Assembly (NCBI RefSeq): GCF_003340495.1
Contig: NZ_QASA01000001.1
Coordinates: forward strand, 434,001 to 498,000
From: Adhaeribacter pallidiroseus
GTDB taxonomy: Bacteria; Bacteroidota; Bacteroidia; Cytophagales; Hymenobacteraceae
DNA: 64,000 bases
Reading direction: 5' to 3'
Position numbers and translations under genes: made by a program. The notes below the pieces were generated by a model. It did not search any database and was not told the DNA's origin. It saw only the letters and a program-made list of their open reading frames with translations. This document shows positions 48,415 to 57,227 of this stretch, piece after piece. The number at the start of each line of letters is the position of its first letter. Positions within the stretch are counted from its first letter, which is position 1.

Positions 48415-49953
48415 TTACTTTACCGCGGCCGGCGTACTCATGTCGGTGTTGCTTATAAAAGCAATTCGTTTGCTGTCCGGCGACCACGACGGCGTGTTAA
48501 TAGAACCCTGGCCTCCGTATAAATAAGCTATTATTTTCGGCTGTCCACCGGCAATTGGCATCAGGCGTAAATACACGTGCTTATAAAACGGATGATCATC
48601 GGACTTTACTTCTTTTTTATCAAACGATAACATCACCATCCATTTGCCATCCGGCGATACGTGCGGAAACCAGTCGTTGTATTCGCCGGTAGTTACGGTC
48701 TCTTGTTGGCTGCCATCGGGCCGCATGCGCCAGATTTGCATGGTGCCGGTGCGGTTCGAGTTAAAGTAAATATATTTACCATCGGGGGTATATTCTGAGC
48801 CATCATCGAGGCCCTGAGCCGTGGTTAAACGTACTTCCGGGCCACCGCCGACCGGAACTTTGTAAATATCAAATTCTTTGTTGCGCTCGCCGGTAAATAA
48901 TAGCGATTTGCCATCCGGCGACCAACCGTGCAGGTAAGAAGGGCCTGTGGGCGTAATTTGTTTGGGTTTGCCGCCGGTAACCGGTACGGTGTATACCATA
49001 GAACCGTATTTTGGATCACCGCTGGAACTACTTAAACCCAGCATTTTACCATCAAAAGAAAGTACGTGGTCGTTATTGTTTTTCTTTACAAAGTCGGTGT
49101 TTAATACCTGCGGCGTTTTTTTAGCCAGATTAAAGGTGTACATCAAACCTTCGGCGTTGTAAATTAAATCTTTACCATCCGGCGTCCAGTTAGGGGCTTG
49201 TAACGATTTGGGCGAGGTATAAATAATTTGCCGGTTGCCGGTAGTTACATCCATTAACTCGATCTGGCTGCCAATGTATTCTTTATAAGGAACAAAGTTT
49301 TCGCGGGCCGGGATACTAATGCGCACATCCCGGAAAGTAGCTTTTTCGGTAACATCAGGGTTGTGGGCGCAAATAAATAAACCCACGTATACTTCGTCGC
49401 CTAAATTAACATCGGTAATTTCGGAAATAACAAACGGTTCGCCAAAGCGAGCTACCTTCATAATATACTTACCCCCGCGTCTTTCCAGTTGAAAAACATC
49501 CGGCGCTGTTACGGTAGATCGTACTTCTTCGGTGGCAGCACCGGTGCTGCGCCGGAACTGCAAAGCCGTGAGGCCATCGCCGTGAATGGAAGTATTAACA
49601 TTAGCTGATTTAGAATCTAAGCTGGTGCGCACCATCCAGCCAATTTTGCGGTGCGGATCCACGCCTTTCCCTACCAGGTTGCCCCGCGAGTACAGAATAA
49701 AATCGCCTTTCAGTTGCTTCCACATAAACTGAAACTCATCGTGGTCGCCCCAGATATTGGTGCCGGACCCGCTTAACTGGTACTGCCCGGTACTGGCGTT
49801 AAAAGTGGCGGATCCGGCTTTTTTTACCGTGCCCACGTCGTTGTTTTTCTCAAACACTCCTAGTTGCTGGGCTTGGACAGCAAAAGCAGGAAAAAGCAAT
49901 AATCCGGCGCAAAAGGCTACCAGCAAGGTAAAGGTGTAAGCGTTATTTTTCAT
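48415..49953 (-). CDS. PD40/TolB-like beta-propeller protein, periplasmic or secreted
   Basis: This 512-residue protein has a signal peptide (LLVAFCAGLLLFPAFAVQAQQ). Its N-terminal jelly-roll part (WGDHDEFQFMWKQLKGDFILYSRG ... TFRDVRISIPAREN) is followed by PD40/TolB-type repeats (PNWTPDGKDLIYNAEG, HGWSPDGKSLLFTGE, SEYTPDGKYIYFNSNRTGTMQIWRMRPDG, PHVSPDGKWMVMLSFDK, PSWSPDSKRIAFIS). The repeats form a six-bladed propeller used for binding. The N-terminal concanavalin-like region points to a glycan or glycoconjugate ligand. It is transcribed with the same polarity as the flanking DUF1080 genes, with gaps of about 290 and 370 bp. Confidence 0.86.
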   Translation of the reverse strand: MKNNAYTFTLLVAFCAGLLLFPAFAVQAQQLGVFEKNNDVGTVKKAGSATFNASTGQYQLSGSGTNIWGDHDEFQFMWKQLKGDFILYSRGNLVGKGVDPHRKIGWMVRTSLDSKSANVNTSIHGDGLTALQFRRSTGAATEEVRSTVTAPDVFQLERRGGKYIMKVARFGEPFVISEITDVNLGDEVYVGLFICAHNPDVTEKATFRDVRISIPARENFVPYKEYIGSQIELMDVTTGNRQIIYTSPKSLQAPNWTPDGKDLIYNAEGLMYTFNLAKKTPQVLNTDFVKKNNNDHVLSFDGKMLGLSSSSGDPKYGSMVYTVPVTGGKPKQITPTGPSYLHGWSPDGKSLLFTGERNKEFDIYKVPVGGGPEVRLTTAQGLDDGSEYTPDGKYIYFNSNRTGTMQIWRMRPDGSQQETVTTGEYNDWFPHVSPDGKWMVMLSFDKKEVKSDDHPFYKHVYLRLMPIAGGQPKIIAYLYGGQGSINTPSWSPDSKRIAFISNTDMSTPAAVK

Positions 49954-50319
49954 TCGGAATAGATAGGTTGCAAACTGGCCAAAGATGATCGTTTCGGAAA
50001 AGCGCAGTCTTGGTTTTTAATGGTTACAAGATAAATATTTGCCACCATTATCGATACATTTTAAAATATTTATTACGCTCCCGTGAAAATTGGCTGGACC
50101 TTAATCAACAAATGGAGCACTTGGCTTTAGGCAGGCTGACTGTATAAAAATTTAAAAAATGAGAGTAGTAAGAGATAAACTAGTTCTGGCTTTTGCCGAA
50201 ACACCCGCAATCTGTGACCCGAATGAAGTGATGCCGATATTACCGGAATTCTGATTTATAAAATAAAAAAGACGCATCTAAGTGCGCCTTTGTACTATAA
50301 ATCCATTTTTAGATCAGGA
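49954..50319. other. Intergenic region between PD40 and second DUF1080 genes
   Basis: These 366 bp contain no gene that I can support. They hold one AT motif (50146-50160) and the minus-strand terminator at 50264-50290. Confidence 0.55.
50264..50290 (-). terminator. Intrinsic terminator after the DUF1080 gene
   Basis: On the minus strand, GGCGCA and TGCGTC form a short stem with one mismatch around CTTAGA, followed by TTTTTT, 30 bp after the stop codon. Confidence 0.65.
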
Positions 50320-51087
50320 TTACAATTCTTTGATTTTGATGTTGCGGTAATACGCTTTGTTGCCGTGGTCTTGCAGAGCAATAAAGCCGGTAGTAACTTT
50401 GGCATAATCCGGATAATCTTTCCATTTGCCTTCGGCCCGTTGCTTTTTCCAGAAATCGCTGCTACGTTCAAACTCCACAATTTTTTCGCCGTTTAGCCAA
50501 TGCTCCACGTGACCATTATTAAAAATAATTTTGCTGGTGTTCCACTCGCCCACTGGTTTTAGTTTCTTTTTTTCGTTAGCCGGCGCAATGGCGTAATCCG
50601 CGCCGGCTTGTTGCCAGTTTTCCAGTTTCTCCGGGAAGCCGATGTCGTCCATTACCTGGTACTCGGGACCGGTTTCGTACGGCGATTGGTATTTCTTATC
50701 TTCTACTACGTGGTACATTACCCCGCTATTGCTGCCTTTGTCAACTTTCCAGTCCCAGGTAAGCTCAAAGTTGCTGTATTTTTTATCACTTACTAAATCG
50801 CCGCCGTGCGCATCTTTAGCGGCTCCCAGGCATACTAAAGCGCCATCTTCCACAGTCCAGTTTTTTACTTCGCCGGTTTTATTAAAGCCGTGCCAGCCCG
50901 CCAGCGATTTGCCATCGAATAAATCTACGGCTTCGCCGGTAGAAGTAGCAGAAGCCGTGGAATCAGCGGTAGGAGCAGTTTCGGTGGCAGCAGGCGCTTC
51001 TTTCGATTCGGTTTTAGTGCCCTGGTTGCAACTCGCAACGGCGCTGCCCAAAGCAATTAAACTTACCAGAATAATTTGTTTTTTCAT
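50320..51087 (-). CDS. DUF1080 (3-keto-disaccharide hydrolase-like) lipoprotein
   Basis: This protein of about 255 residues, counted from ATG 51087, begins with a lipoprotein signal (MKKQIILVSLIALGSAVASC). An upstream in-frame Met (51120) would place unrelated residues before that signal. An Ala/Thr-rich linker leads into DUF1080: VDLFDGKSLAGWHGF, YSNFELTWDWKV, NSGVMYHVVED, PEYQVMDD and ATKVTTGFIALQDHGNKAYYRNIKIKEL-like closing residues. The protein is anchored at the membrane and probably acts on or binds sugars. It shares only the domain, not close identity, with 47259-48128. Confidence 0.88.
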   Translation of the reverse strand: MKKQIILVSLIALGSAVASCNQGTKTESKEAPAATETAPTADSTASATSTGEAVDLFDGKSLAGWHGFNKTGEVKNWTVEDGALVCLGAAKDAHGGDLVSDKKYSNFELTWDWKVDKGSNSGVMYHVVEDKKYQSPYETGPEYQVMDDIGFPEKLENWQQAGADYAIAPANEKKKLKPVGEWNTSKIIFNNGHVEHWLNGEKIVEFERSSDFWKKQRAEGKWKDYPDYAKVTTGFIALQDHGNKAYYRNIKIKEL

Positions 51088-51195
51088 TTTAGCTTTTTGG
51101 TAGAAGGTTATAAAGGCCAATATACAAGTTACCCGCGAACTTTATTTATTTTGTTCGGCAACAATTATTCTGATTACCTAAAGAAAGGCTTACGG

Positions 51196-51861
51196 TTAAT
51201 TATTGGTACTTCCGGGTGAGATAAACTGGGGCGTATGAAAATCTAAAATTCCGGTTTCGGGCCACGGGCCTTCCGGAATGTGCAGGGTAACATGCGGCCA
51301 CGAAACGTAAAATTCGTTCTGCATGGTGGTAGCCGTAACTAAGTTTTTTAATACAATTTCGAGATCATCTACCCGCCATACATCTTCATTGGGGTCATTA
51401 TTCTTGTTTTGAGAAGCCAGAATAGCTTCTTGGCCTACCCGCGAAACCACCAAAGTAGAGCAAGGCGGGCTCCAACAACCCAAGCCCGAAAATACAGCAT
51501 GTAACCGGGCAGCTATGTCGCTGCCTCCCACCGATTCCATGGTTACGGCGCACGCCAACGGCTTACCAAAAAGCGCCGAAGAGTTCTCGAAGGAAGTGAT
51601 TACTTCCATAAACCGTTGCAACGGCGAACCCCAATTACTCCAATAAGTACCCGAAACAACCAAAAATCCGTTGCTCTCTTGTAGTAATTTATAAACCGCT
51701 TGTATGCTGGGTTTAGGTTCCGCTAAAGTAAGGATGGAAGCAGCAGCGGCCAGGTTATTTACCAGATATTCTGCTGCCATTTTTGCCAAAAGCCCGGAAT
51801 TGCCCTACGTACCCCTAATGGAACCGTTGATGATTAAAATTTTCTTTTGTTTACCTTCCAT
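51196..51861 (-). pseudogene. NAD(P)H-dependent FMN reductase-like flavoprotein, interrupted by one TAG
   Basis: The complete frame from ATG 51861 reads MEGKQKKILIINGSIRGT, TAG (51805-51807), then GNSGLLAKMAAEYLVNNL and on to 51196 without a shift. The start is the flavodoxin-fold phosphate-binding loop (INGSIRG...GNS), so the TAG falls inside the FMN-binding loop. Later segments (GFLVVSGTYWSNWGSPLQRFMEVI, FGKPLACAVTMESVGG) fit the FMN reductase family. If the stop is real, re-initiation at TTG 51789 would give a protein lacking the FMN loop, so the gene would be non-functional. A sequencing error at one base is the alternative. The proA gene ends the other way, 74 bp upstream on the same strand. 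Confidence 0.78.
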
Positions 51862-51934
51862 TTCCCGGAGTAGAGTTACGGCTTAGGCGCTGCTGTTTTT
51901 CGGTTGTGCGCTTAAGCCGTATTTTTAATTTTTA

Positions 51935-53182
51935 TTACACCCGTATCTGGCCATTGCCTTTTACCACCCATTTATAACTAGTTAGTTCTTCCAAACCCAT
52001 CGGGCCGCGGGCGTGCAGTTTTTGGGTACTAATGCCAATTTCGGCCCCTAAACCAAACTGTGCGCCATCGGTGAAGGCCGTAGAGGTGTTGGCAAATACG
52101 GCGGCGGCATCCACGCTGTTTAAAAATTGCGCTACGTGCGCGGCATCTTCCGAAATAATGGCTTCGCTGTGTTTAGAAGAATGCGCGGCAATATGCGCCA
52201 GGGCAGCGTTCAGGTCTTTCACGGTTTTTAAGGCCAGCTTTAAGGATAAAAACTCAATGCCAAAATGTTCTTCCTGGGCTGGTTTTAATAACTCGGCCGG
52301 GTACGTTTCTTTTAATACTGCAAAGGCTGGTTCATCAGCAAAGATCTCAACTTGTTTTTCGGCGAGCAAAGAAGTTAGTTCGGGTAAATCGGGCAGGCGG
52401 TTTTCGTGTACCAGTAAACAATCCAGGGCATTACAAACGCTTACCCGCCGGGTTTTGGCATTGGCAATAATGGCCTTGCCTTTTTCAAGATTTCCGGTTT
52501 CGTCGAAGAAGGTGTGTACAATACCCGCCCCGGTTTCTATAACCGGAATTTTCGCGTTTTGCCGAACCATATCAATTAAGCCCTGACTGCCGCGCGGAAT
52601 AAGGACATCTACAAAGCCCCGGGCCTGCAATAAAGCTTCGGTGGCGGATCGGTCGAGGGGAAGCAGCGCTACAATGTTGGGGTCAATTTGGTGTTGAGCT
52701 AATACTTCGTGAATAATTTTTAAAATTGCGGCATTGGAATCGGCGGCATCGCTGCCCCCTTTTAAAATACAGGCATTACCGGTTTTTAAACACAACGAAA
52801 AAACATCAAAAGTTACATTGGGCCGGGCTTCGTAAATAATACCCACTACGCCTAAAGGCACGCTTATTTTTGAAATTTCTAACCCATTTGGTAAGTCCTT
52901 CTGCAGCAAGGTACGGCCCAGCGGCGAAGGTAAACCCGCTACGTTGCGAAGATCACGGGCAATATCTTCCAGGCGGGCAGCCGTTAATTTTAAGCGGTCA
53001 TACTTGGGATCATCCGGGTTCATGCGAGCCAGGTCTTTCTCGTTTTCCGAAAGGATCAAATCGGTTTGAGCCACGGCTTGCGTTGCTAAATCCAGCAGGA
53101 TGGCGTTTATTTTTTCGGCTGGTACCAGGCCTAGGGTTTGACTGGCTTTTTGGGTATTTTTAAAGGTATCTTGTAAGGTCAT
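51935..53182 (-). CDS. proA: Gamma-glutamyl phosphate reductase (glutamate-5-semialdehyde dehydrogenase)
   Basis: This 415-residue protein reduces gamma-glutamyl phosphate to glutamate-5-semialdehyde with NADPH, the second step of proline synthesis. Family segments include the start region ([28 protein letters not shown]), [38 protein letters not shown], the catalytic Cys region [16 protein letters not shown], and near the C-terminus [52 protein letters not shown]. The length is normal. proB lies upstream on the same strand but 647 bp away, an unusually large gap for this pair. Confidence 0.97.
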   Translation of the reverse strand: MTLQDTFKNTQKASQTLGLVPAEKINAILLDLATQAVAQTDLILSENEKDLARMNPDDPKYDRLKLTAARLEDIARDLRNVAGLPSPLGRTLLQKDLPNGLEISKISVPLGVVGIIYEARPNVTFDVFSLCLKTGNACILKGGSDAADSNAAILKIIHEVLAQHQIDPNIVALLPLDRSATEALLQARGFVDVLIPRGSQGLIDMVRQNAKIPVIETGAGIVHTFFDETGNLEKGKAIIANAKTRRVSVCNALDCLLVHENRLPDLPELTSLLAEKQVEIFADEPAFAVLKETYPAELLKPAQEEHFGIEFLSLKLALKTVKDLNAALAHIAAHSSKHSEAIISEDAAHVAQFLNSVDAAAVFANTSTAFTDGAQFGLGAEIGISTQKLHARGPMGLEELTSYKWVVKGNGQIRV

Positions 53183-53829
53183 GGTATTAATAATAAAACA
53201 AATTACGGATGAGTAGTTTGTTTTAAGCTCTGTGCTAAAGGTACTGTATTATTTAAAATATGCGAATGCCAGGTTTATTTGCTGTTTGTTCCTGGTGTCT
53301 TTTTCGGTTTTTAGACTGCGGTGCTATTTAGTTATAACTATTTACCGGCGCAAGTTTAAAAAACTATCCGGTAACTTTCGTGACTTTACTTCGGCAAATA
53401 ACCGCAACAATCAACTTCACGGATTAGGTCTTATACTTTAAAAAATTAAGATAATAGTTATGCAGCTGTACTTACTTAGAGCCTTTTCGTGTCTTCAGGC
53501 TCAAGTGCTATCTAGTTTGTTATATAATTCGTTTGCCTTCTGGCCGGCGGGCCTCGTTACCCCTCCGCTTACGGCACCTCCCCTAAAAACAGGGGAGGAG
53601 ATGTAGCTATTCCGATTTTTCCTTTCCTCGACTTGGTCTTCGAATTTTGCTTCGCAGAACCGAAACCTTAAAAGGCCTTCAATAGTAAAACTGGTGTTAG
53701 TTACACTTAGCTGCGGCTATTACTTCTTTCATTTTTCTAATACTTAAATTTTAATAATCTGAATAGAAGGAGTTATTAACCTAAGTGCTTATAATCAATA
53801 AATTTTTTAAATTTTCTGTGATTCTACGT
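53183..53829. other. Long gap between proB and proA
   Basis: These 647 bp hold no supported gene. They contain a hairpin at 53577-53598 in a GC-richer patch (about 53530-53605) and an AT motif at 53802-53815 close to the proB stop. I recognise no riboswitch or T-box structure. Confidence 0.55.
53577..53598. repeat. GC-rich hairpin in the proB-proA gap
   Basis: CCTCCCCT and AGGGGAGG form a perfect 8-bp stem around AAAAAC. The surrounding GC-rich patch differs from its AT-rich neighbours and looks like a dispersed intergenic repeat unit. Confidence 0.6.
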
Positions 53830-54918
53830 TTAACCTACTTCCGTATTTAAGAAAAGATAATCGTAGTGTACGAGTGGTTTTTGGTTTTGCTGGCCCAGGC
53901 GTTCCTGCGCTTTATCGGAGCTGTACTCGGCAATGCCTTGGCCGATTAGTTTTTGGTTTTCGTCGAGTAGTTTAATAATATCTCCTTTTTGAAATTCACC
54001 AATAATATTAATAACTCCCACCGGTAACAAACTGGTGGCTTTGGCCGAGGTAAGAGCGGCTTTAGCGCCGGCGTTGATCTGCACGGCGCCTTTGGCGTAA
54101 TTCTCGGCGTGGGCAATCCATTTTTTGCGGCCCGATTTGTTTTTGCTAGGAATAAAGCGGGTATTTACTACTTCCTGCTGCAGCACTTTCGGGATAATAT
54201 TCTCTGTTTTGCCGTTGGCAATGTGTACCGCAATGCCCAATTGCGCTACTTTGTGGGCCATGTGGCTCTTGGTAAGCATGCCGCCGCGGCCAAATTGTGA
54301 TCGCTGGGTAGTAACAAAAGCCCCAAAACCGGTAGCTTCGGGCTGGATATCCGTAATTACCACGGATGCCGGATTTTTCGGGTCGCCGTTGTAGATGCCG
54401 TTTACGTTGCTCAAAATAATTAAAGCGTCGGCGTTTAACATAGAAGCAATTAAGCCGGCCAACTCGTCGTTATCGGTAAACATGAGCTCCGTTACCGAGA
54501 TTACGTCGTTCTCGTTCACAACCGGAATAACGTTATTCTGGAGTAAAACCTGGAAGCAATTTTTTAAATTTAAGTAATGCTGCCGGTCCCGGAAATCTTC
54601 TTTGGTAACCAATACCTGGGCACAAATTAAATCGTGTTGGCCGAAAAGTTCGGAATAAGTATTTATCAGTTTTACCTGCCCCACGGCGGCCAGTAATTGC
54701 CGGCTGGTAACGGCATCGGCTTTTTCGGAAACACGAATCAAGCTCCGCCCCGAAGCTACCGCTCCCGACGAAACGACAATTACCTCTTTGCCCTGTTTTT
54801 TTAACTGCGTAATTTGCTCTACCAGGTGCTGCATGCGGGCAAGGTCGGGCATGCCGTTTTCCTGGGTAAGTACGTTAGAACCTATTTTTACAATTAATCT
54901 GCGGTAGGAGAGCGCCAT
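53830..54918 (-). CDS. proB: Glutamate 5-kinase with PUA domain
   Basis: This protein of about 362 residues phosphorylates glutamate with ATP, the first and feedback-regulated step of proline synthesis. ATG 54918 (MALSYRRLIVKIGSNVLT) is preferred because it places the amino-acid-kinase start correctly. The longer frame to 54981 adds 21 unlike residues. Family motifs include VVSSGAVASGRSL, PVVNENDVISVTELMFTDNDELAGLIASMLNADALIILSNVNGIYNGDP, GRGGMLTKSHMAHKVAQLGIAVHIANG, and a C-terminal PUA domain (GVINIIGEFQKGDIIKLLDENQKLIGQGIAEYSS). The AT motif occurs inside the gene at 54559-54572, encoding LKN. proA is the next gene downstream. Confidence 0.96.
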   Translation of the reverse strand: MALSYRRLIVKIGSNVLTQENGMPDLARMQHLVEQITQLKKQGKEVIVVSSGAVASGRSLIRVSEKADAVTSRQLLAAVGQVKLINTYSELFGQHDLICAQVLVTKEDFRDRQHYLNLKNCFQVLLQNNVIPVVNENDVISVTELMFTDNDELAGLIASMLNADALIILSNVNGIYNGDPKNPASVVITDIQPEATGFGAFVTTQRSQFGRGGMLTKSHMAHKVAQLGIAVHIANGKTENIIPKVLQQEVVNTRFIPSKNKSGRKKWIAHAENYAKGAVQINAGAKAALTSAKATSLLPVGVINIIGEFQKGDIIKLLDENQKLIGQGIAEYSSDKAQERLGQQNQKPLVHYDYLFLNTEVG

Positions 54919-55049
54919 AAGAAATCTGCACAAAAATTTACTGGCGGTAATGTTAAGCGTTTCTGCGGAATATTGCAGCACAATTTTATTTCGTACAGCA
55001 GATTCCTTAATTTCCCGGCCATTATAGCGGCTACTCTGGTTCTTCCGAA

Positions 55050-55508
55050 ATGACTTTAACTACCGATTTTATTCTTCAGCACAGTGTTTTGTTAGCTGAA
55101 TCTTTTAAGCGTGCCACCGGGCAAGTTTTACTAACCGGCGATTTTACTCCCGAAAAATTGGCGCCGCAACTCTACCAAGCGCCTTTTGTATTGCTGTCAC
55201 ACGGTACGCAGACCGATCCGGTATTTAATTACGCGAACCAAACGGCGCAACAACTTTGGGAAATGTCCTGGCAAGCGTTTACGCAATTGCCCTCCCGGCT
55301 TTCGGCGGAGCCCGTGGCCGTAGCCGAAAGACAAGCCATGCTGGAAGAAGCCCGCCAAAAAGGATTTATCTCGAACTACAACGGCGTCCGGATTTCGAGT
55401 ACCGGTAAACGGTTTATCATTAAAAACGCTATTCTCTGGAATATTTACGACTCCACCGGAACATACCATGGGCAGGCCGCTACTTTTAAAGAATGGGAGT
55501 TTTTATAG
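55050..55508 (+). CDS. MEKHLA-domain protein
   Basis: This 152-residue protein is essentially one MEKHLA domain, a PAS-like fold known from plant HD-ZIP III proteins and found alone in bacteria. Visible segments are FILQHSVLLAESFKRATGQVLL, APFVLLSHGTQTDPVFNYANQTAQQLWEMSWQAFTQLPSRLSAEP and GFISNYNGVRISSTGKRFIIKNAILWNIYDSTGTYHGQAATF. It is probably a small sensory or ligand-binding protein of unknown role. It is divergent from proB with 131 bp between starts and has no same-strand partner nearby. Confidence 0.85.
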   Translation: MTLTTDFILQHSVLLAESFKRATGQVLLTGDFTPEKLAPQLYQAPFVLLSHGTQTDPVFNYANQTAQQLWEMSWQAFTQLPSRLSAEPVAVAERQAMLEEARQKGFISNYNGVRISSTGKRFIIKNAILWNIYDSTGTYHGQAATFKEWEFL

Positions 55509-55749
55509 TGGTAAAGCTTTTAATTGCGGGAAGCGTTTATTTATGAAAAGCCATGGCAAAGCTAAAAGTACGCTTCCGAAATTTAAATTAAAATAAGGTC
55601 CTATTTAGTTTGTTGAAACACCTATTATAAACTGCTTTTCTAATTATAAGAAGTAGGCTTAGATTTCTCGACTGGTTCGAAATGAATTTGGTTTTTTGTA
55701 ACCTCCTACAATTAGGTTTTTTTAAATTTTTCTATTTTTCACATCTATT

Positions 55750-57048
55750 TTACTGCGCTTGACCAAAGTGTTTATCGGCAAAGCTGAGGTACTGCTGCCA
55801 ATCGTAAAGCGTTACATCGTGTTTGCCGCTGCGGTTGTGGTACCGCACCGTTTCACCAACGGGTTGGTTTAAGCCGGGCATTGCCGAACTGTCAATGCCT
55901 TTTTTGCCGAATAAAGCATAAACGGGAGCAGTAGCCTGAGCGCTCAAAAATTCGCCTTTCGGGTCGGACCATTGATCTTCCTGGGCGCTGGCTACGTACA
56001 AAGGGCGAGGTGCTACCAAAGCTAATAATTGGTGCTGATCGACGGGCATTTGGTTAGGATTATGATCGAACTTGCGGTAATTTGGGCTGAACCAATGCGG
56101 AAATGCTTCATTTAAGCGGGCTACGGTTTCGCCGTACCACCGCCGGGCCAGAGCTGCTCCGCCTTCGCCGGATTCGTTGGAAATAATTATAGCAAAGCGC
56201 GGATCGTTTACGCCGGCCCACAACGCTGCTTTACCAATGCGCGAATGCCCTTGCAGGGCTACTTTTTTAGCGTTAACCGCCGGTTCGGTTTCTAAATAAT
56301 CCAACATGCGGCTCATGCCCCAGGCCCAAGCCCCGATTGCTCCCCACTCGTTCGGTTGAATTTTTAAATTTTTACGGAGTTGCGTCCGGATACCGGTTTT
56401 ATAGCCTTCGGGATAATCAGGTTCCAGGTCGCCGTAGTAGGCAGTAGCTAAGCCGTAACCGCGCGCGATTATTTCTTCCACTACCCAACGGCTGGCTTGT
56501 AAACCGCGCGTTTGTTCGTTGGCGCGGTTCCCGGTTATGCCCGCATTTTTATCTTCGGCTACCCAGCGCGAGGTAACTTTAATCTGCGGATCGGGGTGCA
56601 CGGTGTGATTGCCTTTAAAATTTAAACCCGCAAATACGGGTACAGGTCCTTTCGCTTGTTTGGGCAGGAACAGCAACACGTCCATGCTGGCCCCGGTATC
56701 CGCGGGAGTAAAGTAAATAGTTACTTGCTTTAAAATAGCCTTGCCGCCCAAGGCTTGTTTATCTTCCGAAACTACCTTGTAGTGCATACCGGCGGGTTTA
56801 CCCGGTAATCTTCCGTACACATTATCGGCAAACAACTTTAAGAGCGCGGGTCGTTGGGTGGTGTTCCACTGCGTGGCCGAAGTTATTTTCTGGCCACCGG
56901 TAGTTTGGAGCAAAGGTGGCAGGGTGTAGGTGCCCACCTGCGATTCGTCGTAGTTAAATTTTCCCGGTTCCTGCGCCAAGCCCGGGAAAAAAGATAAACT
57001 CGCGCAGCTAAACAACCCGAATGTTAATAGTACCGCTGTTTTTTTCAT
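55750..57048 (-). CDS. CE15-like glucuronoyl esterase / alpha-beta hydrolase, secreted
   Basis: This protein of about 432 residues starts at ATG 57048, where a signal peptide begins (MKKTAVLLTFGLFSCASLSFFPGLAQ). A start at 57099 would prepend 17 unlike residues. The alpha/beta-hydrolase core has the nucleophile elbow GHSRIGKAALW, matching the G-x-SR-x-GK form of glucuronoyl esterases, ISNESGEGGAALARRWYGE, the RPLYVASAQEDQWSDPKGEFL region, and a late His in SGKHDVTLYDWQQYL. Such enzymes cut ester links between glucuronic acid on xylan and lignin. The family call rests on these motifs, so the substrate is inference. It carries the AT motif at 56359-56373, encoding LKN. Confidence 0.87.
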   Translation of the reverse strand: MKKTAVLLTFGLFSCASLSFFPGLAQEPGKFNYDESQVGTYTLPPLLQTTGGQKITSATQWNTTQRPALLKLFADNVYGRLPGKPAGMHYKVVSEDKQALGGKAILKQVTIYFTPADTGASMDVLLFLPKQAKGPVPVFAGLNFKGNHTVHPDPQIKVTSRWVAEDKNAGITGNRANEQTRGLQASRWVVEEIIARGYGLATAYYGDLEPDYPEGYKTGIRTQLRKNLKIQPNEWGAIGAWAWGMSRMLDYLETEPAVNAKKVALQGHSRIGKAALWAGVNDPRFAIIISNESGEGGAALARRWYGETVARLNEAFPHWFSPNYRKFDHNPNQMPVDQHQLLALVAPRPLYVASAQEDQWSDPKGEFLSAQATAPVYALFGKKGIDSSAMPGLNQPVGETVRYHNRSGKHDVTLYDWQQYLSFADKHFGQAQ

Positions 57049-57227
57049 AGTTGGCTGAAGTAAAAAAGGAAGATAAGTATTTACCGGGAAACAGCACAAA
57101 AGCTGGAAATAAATTATCTTTAAGCACTTATTTAATAAGACAAATTAGCGGGCTAATTTCCGTGGTAAGTAACTGTAATAAATTTGAAGCAGCTTCAAGA
57201 ATAATTTAAAAAATCAGCCGGCGCGGT

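Noticed and set aside
50642-51103. 153-residue frame antisense to the DUF1080 lipoprotein gene
   Set aside because: It mirrors a clear lipoprotein gene and has the low-complexity composition of an antisense shadow.
52032-52586. 184-residue frame antisense to proA
   Set aside because: proA is unambiguous on the other strand. The antisense product is Ser/Ala/Lys-rich with no family features.
53183-53829. Riboswitch or T-box before proA
   Set aside because: I could not find the conserved core of any class I know. Only a simple hairpin is evident.
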